Positions 44,901 through 56,900 of a stretch of DNA of 64,000 nucleotides are shown one piece after another. The stretch is from Aspidapion aeneum (lineage: Eukaryota > Arthropoda > Insecta > Coleoptera > Brentidae). Position numbers and translations under genes: made by a program. The notes under the pieces were generated by a model that was not told where the DNA came from, made no database searches, and was given only the letters and a program-made list of their open reading frames with translations. Position 1 is the first letter of the stretch; each line of letters begins with the position of its first letter. The stretch covers positions 96,896,495-96,960,494 of the forward strand of contig OY755044.1 in NCBI GenBank assembly GCA_963576565.1, given 5' to 3'.

Positions 44901-47900
44901 TTCATAGGCGACCTGGAACAGGCAGAAGGCGATTTACAACCGCTCGTGATGACCGCTTTATTGTGTCAACAACATTAAAAAATCGTCACCTTAATGCCGT
45001 TCAAGTGCAATGACAGCTCCGTGAGATGCGAGTAGTGGCTATTAGTCAGTGGACAGTAAGACGAAGACTGCAGGAAAATAATCTGACCCCTAAAACACCT
45101 GCGATTGGTCCAAAACTTACTCCAGCTCATCGGCAAACACGCCTGCGTTTTGCACGGGGTCATCTGAATTGAACGTTGGAACAATGGGGATTTGTTCTGT
45201 TCTAAGATGAGTCCAGAATATGCCTCCATGTTAGCGACCGAAGAAGGAAAGTGTACCGAAGACCAAGAGAGCGATTTGCAGATTGCTGCTTTCAAGAGCG
45301 GAGTGCTTATGGAGGTGGTTCCTGTATCATCTGGGGTGCAATTTATGGTGGGCCGATTTCTATGCACGCAAGATCTTATTTTTTACATGAGGCAAAATAA
45401 AAAAATCACATTCAGTCAGGTCAGGCGATCTAGGAGGCCATCTGGTAATTTGCTTGAATTGCGGGAATCACTTTCTTTTGCAACAAGGTTAAATAAAAAG
45501 GCCCCATTCAAGTTATCATTAATAATAAAAAATGACCCGATGATATTATCTCCAAAAACCCCCGACCAAACTTATTTTGAGGGTATTGTATTCGCACATT
45601 TACCGCAAAATGTTTATTTTGTTTTGTCCAGTAGTAAGTAATTGATTGATTGTGCGGACAAAGTGCTTTCGTTAGTAAATAAGATATAGTAAATAAGACA
45701 TACTATTTTTTTTTATTACTGACAACATTTTCATTCTGATTTGGACGATCATTTTTCACAAAATTCCATCCTTAAAATATTGACCTCAGGAAACAGTTCC
45801 TGAGATTTTTTGAACTTATAAGCTTTGTATCCATGTCTTTTTAAAATGCTTTGAATGGTTCTGGGAGAAATATCATCAGGTATCTATTTAACAATGGCTG
45901 AAATTAAACAAGGAGGGAGTACTTCAATTGCAGCACAAACGGCAGTTTCTCCGAACCCTTATTTACCTCTTCATTGTGGTTATATATAAGCACCCAAATT
46001 TATCAAAATGGTTAATTATATATTTAAAGTGGTAGTTTTGCAAGGAATATCACGGTCTTCATACTTAGCAATAAACAAACCTTTTAGATCCCGAGCGGAG
46101 TTTCCTGCAAAATACCATTTTAACATTTGAAAAATTTTAACGTCGCTATAATTCCCGAGACAGAAATTAGCAAGGTTTAAAAAACGCAATTCGTACGTCG
46201 TTCTGGCTTCGCAGTTTTAAAAGAAAAGACAATCACGATCCCGTAACGCGACCTCGTTGGATCCACCCTGATATCCCTAGTCGGCACTTGTCTACCCGCC
46301 TATAATTTCTCTTCTGATGTTCCCTCTCTTCTTTAACTTTTAGTACACGGATCGTCGCGTTTTGCTGATATTGTCGCACCCCGCTTTCGCGACTATAGGG
46401 TGGGAGCCATATTGGTAGGGTTGTTGGAGAAGACGAGGATAATTTTAAATAGCTTTGTAATGAAAACAATGTAATGGTTCCAGACATGTATTGGTGATAA
46501 ATATTAAAATTCCCTTTCTTTTAATAAAATGATATGCCATATAAATATAAAGATACTTACAGTATTACTCGTAATAAAACCAGACACATCTTTGAGCTCT
46601 GTACTGCTTTTCTTTCACTTACTTACTGATACCCGCTAATGAGCAACTTTCTTCCTGCGTCAGCACTTATTGGCGATGGGTCGTTGCCAGGGCCATAATT
46701 GCTGACACATCAAAGCGAAGTTCGTTCACTGAACTTTTATAAAGTACTGCCTTGTCAGCATTTAAGAGAAAGTTGTTTTTTAAATAATTTTAAAATAATA
46801 AATTTTATGAAAATCTGATTTTAATATTTTACTTATTTGACAATATCGGGGTAAACCCTTGTTTTTATTTTTATCTAAACACCTGCTAATTTAGTTTTTC
46901 TCTTTTTAAGCAGAATCTCATGGTCAATACGACCCCCGTACTAACAGGTTTTAAATCTCCACGCCTTGGGCGGTCCGAGTTATTCACCTTGATGTGCGTT
47001 CTACTACCGCGCGCATTCTTGTCGCCTTTCCTCTACTAGTTTGGCTTACGCAGTGGTTTGAAGCTGATCGAAATTATGACAAACGAAAAAATTGACCAAA
47101 GTATTAATTTAAAGTAAAACTCAAGAAAACGGCTACACAATGCTTTCAAATGTTAAAAGATGTCTACGGAGAGCAGTGTATGTCTCATGCAATGATTTTT
47201 ATGTGGCATAAAAGCTTTTTCGATGGTCGTGAAGAAGTTAAAGCGAGAAAGGCGCTCCAGCACATCCAAAACAGCAATGCTCATTATTTTTTTTTCGATA
47301 TTAGGGGTGTTGTTTTTAATGAATGGGCGCGTGAGGTTCAAATAGTCAACCAACATTTATATTTGGAAGTATTGATGTAGCTAAGTGAACGTGTAAGGAA
47401 TAAGCGTCCCGATTTGTGGAAGAACATTAGGCAGTTTTTAGCTAATCAGAAGATCCCCGTGGTTAACCACCCACCATATTCACCAGACTTAGCCCCTTGC
47501 GACTTCTACCTGTTTCCGAAAGTGAAGAAATCGTTAAAAGGAACCCGTTTTGAAATATTAGAACACATCAAGGAAAAAACGGCAAGATTTTTTAACAGCC
47601 TCTCTTATGATGATTTCTAAAATTGCTTCCTACATTGGAAAAAAACTCATGCAATGCTGCGTCAATAGAGAAGGGGACTATGTTAATGGGGAACATCATT
47701 AAGTGGTATGAGTATTTAAATAAAGTAGAATTTTTTCTTATGATTTTATTGTCATACCTTGTATATTTATTACCCTAATGGTATGTAAGAAAGGCATGAT
47801 AAATCGTTATAGCGACCATCCATTTTACAAATTTTTACATAATATTTTACGTACTTTGCACGGGTCCTTCTCCTTTGCATCCTATTGGTCCAAGTTGATA

Positions 47901-50900
47901 ATTTTGAAAGTAGTTGTAAACAAATATGACCCAAGGGTTCAAAACTAGCACTATCATATCTGCGACGGCCATATTGCATATCAGGGTGTTGATTGGAGTT
48001 CTGCAGTGTCGGTCAGTTGCTAGTATATATATTACCAATGTATTACCTTTAAAAAAACTAGTTAGTACGTAATTGAGTTTAGAGTTAAACAAAATACATT
48101 TTAGTTTAAAAAAAAGGGTGCGGGTAGATTTTAAAAAATAGAGTTTAAATCAAAACATGGCTTGTGTGGTATCAAAAAATAAAATATATTTCATATATTT
48201 TTAAAAATATAGGTCTTAGATTTTTCGCTTCTCTTTTTATTCTGTCTCTTTCACGATACTAACGGTCCTTCTAAATCAAGAAAGAAATAATTTACAGAAA
48301 AGAAAGGAGAGTATTTGGTGAGGTCAGGCCTTCTGTAGAAAATAAAATATACCGAAGGACCACTCGAGATAGCTCGAGAAAAACGTGTGGGAGTTAAGAG
48401 GGACTGTATCTTTCCACAGGGCTCCGACAGGGAAAAAAGAGCCTAAAAACTTATTTACTAAAAATAGCGTAGCAATGAAAAATTATCAAGAAACGACTTA
48501 CCCTTAGATGTCTTTCGTAGCTACTTGGCTGGCCAGCCCGATTATACGCGAAGTACCAGACTCTCCATTGTTCTATAGTTCAAATGTTCCAAACACTAGT
48601 ATCTAATAACTAAAGCGTAAAAATTAATAGTTTCCACAATTTTAATATAAAATAATAGCGGTGCGGTGACTTTACTTGCACGAGGCGCGTGGTTGAGTTG
48701 TTCTCGCAGACAATCGGCGTTTGCGTCTGCTAGGCCGAATTTAGCCGCTTATCTCAAATCCTTCATTGCTGGAAGAAGCGCGCGAAGTTTAAATTTAAAA
48801 TATGGAAAGATATAGCGTAAAGTAAATCAAAATAATATTCTAAAAACGCTTGTAAGCGTAGAAAATGTAACCAAAAAATATTTAAAAACTAAGAGAGATA
48901 GCTTCTCTAATTTTAAGTGAAAATTAGAGAATATAATTATTTACAAAAATAAAAACAAGTTGGGAAACTTGTTCATTCGGCCCACCAAAATGAGCATCAT
49001 TTTTCGGTAGGTGAATCTGCATCAATTGGAAGGGGGCAAAGTTTGACTAAAGGTCGTTTAAAGATACCGGACGCGGTACGAACATTTGCCACCCTAGCGT
49101 GCCCATCAGGCCCTTTAAAAATTTCAATAATGCGACCTACCCGCCATTGAAGGGGCGGTGATAACTCGTCTTTGATAAGAACGAGGGTACCTATTTTTGG
49201 CTCTGCGCATGGTTCCAACCATTTATTTCGTACTTGAAGGGTATGTAAAAATTCTTGGCTCCAACGACGCCAAAAATCGGCTTGTATTCGTTGGACCAAG
49301 TTCCATCGCGATAACCGATTCTCAGGTTTACTTGAAAAATCTTCGTCAGGAACAGAAACTAAAGGTCCATGTGTTAAAAAATGTCCCGGTGTTAAAACCT
49401 GTAGATCGTTACAGTCGGTAGATTGCGGGGTCAAGGGGCGAGAATTTAAAATCGCCTCAATTTGACAAAGAACTGTGTACAACTCCTCATAACTTAGAAT
49501 TTGCGAGCCAATGGTACGAATTAAGTGAGTTTTTACTGATTTTATCCCTGACTCCCAAAGACCGCCGAAGTGGGGAGCTGATGGAGGGATAAAATTCCAG
49601 GCGATAGCTTGTTGCGTGCAAGCATTTCTTGCAAGATCAAGCAATTCTTTGCTTGATTTAACGAAATTTGTGCCATTGTCTGAAAAAAGAGTTTTTATGT
49701 AACCTCTTCGGGCAACAAAGCGACGTAGCGCAGCTAAAAAAGCGTCCGAAGTTAGATCTGACACTAACTCGAGATGTAAAGCTTTAGTATTTAGACAAAT
49801 AAAAAGGCAGATATATGCTTTTTGTGTTTTTACACCTCTGTGTTTACTGAGAGTGATAGGTATAGCACCACTAAAATCTACTCCACTAAAAGTAAAAGGC
49901 TTTTGTGGAATCAAGCGGTAGGACGGAATTTGTCCCATGATTTGCTCATAAGAATGCGGTTTGACGCGAAAGCAACGAACACATTTGGATAAAACCGTTT
50001 TAATTAAGCGTTTGGCAGATAAAATCCAAAAAATTTGACTAATGAGATATTGGACTGTTTGCACTCCGACATGCAAATATTTTTTGTGCATATATTCAAT
50101 AAAAATATAAGAAAGTCTACTTTCCTTGGGTAAAAGAAGAGGATGTTTTTGTCCGTAAGAAATAGTCATGGCTTGTTGAATGCGTCCTCCAACTCTTATA
50201 AGACCATCCTGGTCTAAAAAGGGATTCAATTTTTGTATGGGTTTTATGCATTTTTTCTGGTTTTGAAGGTTAAGAATTACTTCAGAAAAGTATTTTTGTT
50301 GTTCGTGCTTAGCCAAACATTTTAAAGCGTTAAAGAGATCGATATAATCTATATTTGTCTTTTTTCTGACGTCTGCGGATAGTCTACAATTATTTATGAA
50401 TCGTAAACTGCGGGCTAAAAGTAGTTGAATAGCGTAAAAATCGGATTTATTATTTAAAAGCGAATCTAAAAAATTTTCCGTTGTTCGGTCACAAGAAATC
50501 AGAGCAACATTTTTTCGTTCCTCAGTCTCTAAACTGTCATTTATTTTGACTTGCGGGGTTTTTGTTGGCCATTTATCGAAAGATTCTTGTAAAAAACTAG
50601 GGGCGGCCCACCATAGGGGATGATTTAAAAGCTCACTCGGCGAGCAGCCGCGGCTGGCTACATCGGCACTATTGAGAAATGTGGGGGTATATAACCAACA
50701 TTCTGGATTAATATTATCTTGGATAAGACTAACACGATTTGCGACAAAAGTTTTCCATTTACTTGGATGGGATTTTATCCAGTGTAAAACAACCATTGCG
50801 TCCGAAAAAGCGTAAATATTATTTATTGTGAACCTTTTTATGAATATATCATATGTGTATTTTAAGACCTCAGATAAAAGAGTAGCGGCTAGAAGTTCTA

Positions 50901-53900
50901 TTCTCGGAATACTAACAAATTTTTTAAGTGGAGCGATGCGACTTTTCGCAAGAACAAAATATATGTGATATTTAGCGTTTCGTAAGACACGTAAGTATAT
51001 TACGCATGCGTACCCTCGTTCACTCGCATCACAAAAACCACAGAGATCGATGGATTCGGCGTTTGTGATGTCAATGTGGCGGGGTAAACTAAATTTTTCT
51101 AAAACTTGAAATTCAGATTGATAGAGTGTCCACTGACGAACTATTTCTAAAGTAGGCGTGGCGTCCCAGGAAATACCAAGTAACCAAATTTGTTGAATCA
51201 AATATTTTAAAGTGAATGTTACTGGGGTAAGATAACCATGGGGGTCATAGCAGCGTGCTAAAAAAGAGAGAAGCGTCCTTTTTGTACAGATTTGCTGATT
51301 AGGTAATATGTTAAATCGAAACTCGTCGTATGAAGGATGCCAGCACAGGCCTAAGACCTTAGTGACGTCATCCGAATCGAGAGATAAAACTGCGGGGTTG
51401 ACTAAGGAGGGATCTAAATGAGATATCACTTCTGAGCGATTGCTAGACCATTTGTGTAATTTCAAGCCAGCGTTTCCTAACAATTCCGTAAGCTCATGCT
51501 GCAAATTTAACGCCTCTTGAACCGTTTTACATGAAGTAGTGACGTCATCAATATAGGTATCGTTAAGTATAACTTTAGCAGCGTGAGGGTAGTTATCATA
51601 TTCGGACTCAGCTAAGTGCTGAATGGTGCGTAAAGCGAGATATGGTGAACAGTTCACTCCGTAAGTGACAGTTCGTAGTTTAAAAATGGAAACTTTTTCA
51701 TTAGGGTTAAACCGCCAAAATATTTTTTGGTATTTTTGATGATCAGGGTTGATATTTATACCCCGATACATTTTTTGAATATCGCAGGTGAGCGTCACAG
51801 GGTTAAGGCGAAAATGTAATAATATTTGAATAATATCTTTTTGTAGTTTTGGACCCGATAATAAGACTTGATTAAGCGAAATATGCGTAAAAGGGTCGGT
51901 AACACTCGCATTAAAAACTACCCTTGTCTTAGTAGTGATAGCTTCATTTTTAACAACAGCGAAATGTGGAATAAAATAGCTGTCTGAATCGTCTTCTTTT
52001 TCTGAGTCATAGTCCATATGACCCAATTCCAAATATTCATTCATAAATTTAGAATATTCACAATACAAGTTTTTATCGCGAAGCAGTTTTTTTTCTAAAG
52101 ATAAGAAACGATTTAGCGCGACTTGTTTGATTGTAGGAAACTGCGGTGGATTCTCAAATGTGCGAAAGGGAAGGGAGACAGTATACCGGCCTTCTTGATT
52201 ACGCGACACGCTCTGTTTAAAATAATTTTCACAAATTTCATCCTCTGGTTTCAAATGAGTTTTTTGGGGGACGCAGTCGGTTTCCCAAAATTTTGAAATT
52301 AATTGCGAAAGCGAGTCATTTTCATTTTGACAAAAAAGAGCATTAATTGGCGGGGTAGAAATTAAGGGTTGATTTATTCGTCCCATCAGAATATAGCCGA
52401 AAATAGTTCCCATAGCAAAGGGATGATTTGGATCATCGCTAGCGATTTTTTCACCCTGTATAATTAGTGGAAATAGATCCATACCAATTAGTAAATTTAC
52501 AGGCGAAGGGTTGTAAAAAGTGGGATCTGCTAAGGGTAAATTTTTTATAAAATGCCAATTTTCTGTATTTATTTTTACTGACGGTAAATCAGTACAAACC
52601 TTTTGCAAAATAATCGCTTGCGTGGACACAAAAATATCTGGTTTTTGAAAATTACAAATTTTAATAAAAATCGATCCTAGATCAGAAGTAAGAGAGTTGC
52701 CTCCAACCCCCTGTATATCTGAACATAAGGGTTGTCTGGGAAGGCCCAATTGTTGCGCTAATTTTTGAGAACAGAAAGTGTTTTGCGAACCGCTGTCTAA
52801 AACGGCTCTAACTGTTTGAAAGTGACCGCGGACATCTTGAATTTTTACTAGGATAGTTGACAATAAAACTTGCGATTGCGCAGAAATAAAACCACAATGC
52901 GTGGGGTTAGAACCCGAAGGAGTTGCGACTGGTACTTGTGAATTAGAAGACGTCGAAGTAAAATTGTTATTATTTTGAGCAGAGCAACTCTGAAGCGGAC
53001 ACCCAGTAGCCGGGGATCCAAAACTTTGCTGACTGGCCAAGTAACCACGTGGTGAACGACTTGGAGATGCGTTGGGAGACATATTAGAGAGATTTTGTGA
53101 GAAATTCACGTTAGCATCAAAATGGGATCTATTTTGATTTTGAGAATTAGCGCAATTATAATTTCGCTCAAAATGAATTAATGAGTGGTGTCTTTGATTA
53201 CCAGGGCAATAGCGACATGAGCGTAGACTTTGACAAGAATTTGTTAAATGTTTTGAGCTTAAACAATTTAAACATAGTTTTTTATTTTTAGCGTAAGAAT
53301 AGCGTTCGTAGGGAGATTTACCTTTAAATGCGTTACATAAATATATTGAATGTGTGTTAGAATCACAAAAAGCGCATCTATCTTTAGAATGAGTATTTTC
53401 CGTACCAAGGAGCGTTTTTGTATAATAAGGCGAGGCGTTATTTTTATAAAACTGTTTATTATTTTTAAATCTATTTTTAGATTGTAGCGAATAAAGCGAA
53501 TTACATTGACTTTCAAGGAAATTATAAATTTCTTGATATTTGGGCATTTCATTAGACCTAGAATTAGCTAGTTCAAAGCGCGAAAGTAGTACCTCAGGCA
53601 ATTTATCTAGTAAAATGTTGGCGAGCGGAAAACACCATTGATCAGTGTCGTAATTTAGAGTTTTTAAAGCCTCAATGTTTTCTGAAAAAACATCAAGCAG
53701 CGTGCGCAGTGTTTCTGGATTGTCGTCTTTGAGAGCGGGAAAATTATACACGGAGCGCCAATAAGTTTGAGCCGATAAGCGGGGGTTATGATAGCGTTTT
53801 AGAAGCGTATTGTAAGCGATTATATAATTAGCGTCGGTTATTTGTAAGTGTTTAACTACGTTTAAAGGCGGTCCTTTTAGGTAGGACAGTAACAAATTAA

Positions 53901-56900
53901 ATTTAGCGTTTGTAGGAATACTAGGATTATTGTGTACAGAACTATTGTACATATCTAGAAAGGTTGGAAACTTAGTGATGTCGCCATGAAATTCGACAAT
54001 ACGCAGTCTTGGCATTAAAGACGCCATAAAGCGGTCTGGATCAGAAGAATTTGAAACTTGCGTTAAGTTTTGAGGTTGAGGAGCTTCAATTTTCACCTCA
54101 AATAGTTGTTTTTGAATTCTTTTAATATCATAGAAGCTGTCGTCAAACTCATTAAGGCGTTCATTTTCTTCTTCCAGTCTCTCCGGACTTGCCGAATAAG
54201 CCTCTATTATTTGATTTTGATAAATAAAAAATGTTTCTTTCATTTCATCAAGGTCGATAAGTCGAACCTGTAAACACGGTTTTTTTGTATCATCCGTTAG
54301 GCAAGCATTAGCTAAGTTATGAAGAGTATTAATGCGATTATGTTGCACATTACGGAGTGCTTCTAACTTCTTAAGTTGCGTACTCATTGTGATGTTTTTA
54401 AAAAATTCCGTTAACACAGGTGAACGATTAGTTTCCGAAATTTTTAATATTTAAAAATTAAAAGCGTTTAAAAAGAAAAGAGAATAGGCGATAAAAAATG
54501 TAAACAAGTCTCATTTACCTCTTAATATCTTTGTGTTGGAAACTTTTCCTACGTGCATTCGACGCCAAGCCAAAAAGAGGTAGGAAATGCGCGAAAACAA
54601 TGCGCGTTCGGTACTTTTTTACTTGTTATTTTTACTGCGAGCACAGCAAAAAGAGCAAGGTCAGCGTATTTATTAAAAATTTTATTTTTAACAAAATGCG
54701 ATTTAGACTTTAATTTTTCCCGGGGTCCTGTTATCGGGCTCGAACCTGGACCAAATGGTGAGGTCAGGCCTTCTGTAGAAAATAAAATATACCGAAGGAC
54801 CACTCGAGATAGCTCGAGAAAAACGTGTGGGAGTTAAGAGGGACTGTATCTTTCCACAGGGCTCCGACAGGGAAAAAAGAGCCTAAAAACTTATTTACTA
54901 AAAATAGCGTAGCAATGAAAAATTATCAAGAAACGACTTACCCTTAGATGTCTTTCGTAGCTACTTGGCTGGCCAGCCCGATTATACGCGAAGTACCAGA
55001 CTCTCCATTGTTCTATAGTTCAAATGTTCCAAACACTAGTATCTAATAACTAAAGCGTAAAAATTAATAGTTTCCACAATTTTAATATAAAATAATAGCG
55101 GTGCGGTGACTTTACTTGCACGAGGCGCGTGGTTGAGTTGTTCTCGCAGACAATCGGCGTTTGCGTCTGCTAGGCCGAATTTAGCCGCTTATCTCAAATC
55201 CTTCATTGCTGGAAGAAGCGCGCGAAGTTTAAATTTAAAATATGGAAAGATATAGCGTAAAGTAAATCAAAATAATATTCTAAAAACGCTTGTAAGCGTA
55301 GAAAATGTAACCAAAAAATATTTAAAAACTAAGAGAGATAGCTTCTCTAATTTTAAGTGAAAATTAGAGAATATAATTATTTACAAAAATAAAAACAAGT
55401 TGGGAAACTTGTTCAGTATTTAAGTTCCAAAATCACGCTCAGCTCCCGCACCAAGGTATATTCCAAAAGGCCGTCTTGTAGAGGCGCTTTTAAAAAATTA
55501 CATTGCAGATTCTGATGCGAATAAAAACTGCATTGAAAGCTGTCGTAGCATTTCAAAAGCTGCTTTTGCTTGACCTTTCTAAATTAACCTCAAAAAATAG
55601 TTTTATTGCTTGATACACAGAAAAAATAAATAAAGGACGACTCCCGCGTAGCTTACACAGTGGCGACTGTTACAGGGAGGGCAAAACTGGACAACAAACA
55701 GTATTTTTAATTGATTTATTTTAAAAAAGTTTTCTTTAGTCTGTGGTTAACAAAAGGCGATTATTTAGGTAATTTTTTTTAGCATAAATAATTACAAGCC
55801 GGCAGCACCGCGCGGGACAAAATTTCAATTTCACCTGATTTTTCCCAATGTATGGGTGGGTGTTCAAGCGTGGGGGCGGGAGGGATGCTTGTTTTAGGTG
55901 ATTTCGGCCATGTTAATCGTGCGAAAACGTTCGTTGCCCTTTCTACGCGTTGCCGGTTCTATCCTTAGTGAAGACGTATGAGTTTGTTTTGATTTGGGGT
56001 AGGTCAGTAGTTAAAAGCCTTGCCGGTCGCGGGTTCATTGTTTTTTTCGTTTGTTTTCAAAATGGAAATAAATACCGTCGGTTATATAATTGAATGTGCA
56101 AATTTAAATACGTTGACATATGAATTTCGATTACAAAAAAAATATTTAGGGCACATAGACCGGACGTAAACATTAACCAAAATTTTAGTGCAAGTAATGC
56201 ACAGGGGTGTTCCAAAAAAACCTTCCCCCACCCCCTCCCATAAAAAATGCGTTTTTGTCACAGTTCACTTCACACAACTTTTATAAAATTTGGTATATGC
56301 ATAAAGGTCCGATGGCAATACAGCCCAAACAAAAAATATATTTCTACCTCTACCCCCACTCTCTCCTTCCCCCAATAGAAAAATGAGTTTATAAACAACT
56401 CACGATCAGCGATTTCATTATAATCTAGAATAAACTCTTCTGTTCTGTTATTGAACAAATATTTTCATTTAATAGAGTAGATAGCTGAAACTAAAAAGTA
56501 GAAATTAAATTGGTAAAAAAAAATTTTTAAGTCACAAGCTTTTATAAAATGCACTAAAAACTAAAAAATAATTTTCTATATTATCATAATAATAAAAGCG
56601 ATGGCCGACTGATGGAAATTTTGACGATGTTAGCACGATAAGATATCCGTATCAATTAAATATCACTATTTGCAAGAATCAATCTAGCAGAAAAATGCAG
56701 AGGTACCAAACCCACCCAACCCGACCTAAGATACCCCAGCATTTCTCTGACATAGGTATGGCAATGGCATAACATTGCGGCACATCAAACATATCTTTGA
56801 TGACCTGCTATGAATATTCCTTAGTGTTTAGATCACAACTTTAGATTAACTTATGCTTTGATTTGCGGCCATCGCTTTTATTATTATGATAATATTAGAA

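Larger units (their letters stand above)
48316..55415 (-). mobile_element. intact BEL/Pao LTR retrotransposon 2
   Basis: 660-bp LTRs (48316-48975, 54756-55415) start TG and end CA, at a constant 6440-bp offset, and look identical. The duplication GTATT lies at 48311-48315 and 55416-55420. The primer-binding site on the minus strand, TGGTCCAGGTTCGAGCCCG, has the T-arm signature of a tRNA 3' end. A G-rich tract precedes the 3' LTR. A single uninterrupted 1806-codon frame lies within. It is inserted in GPCR intron 2. Confidence 0.95.

Noticed and set aside
46233..46487. 84-codon minus-strand ORF
   Set aside because: No domain, no splice or start context and no neighbouring exon.
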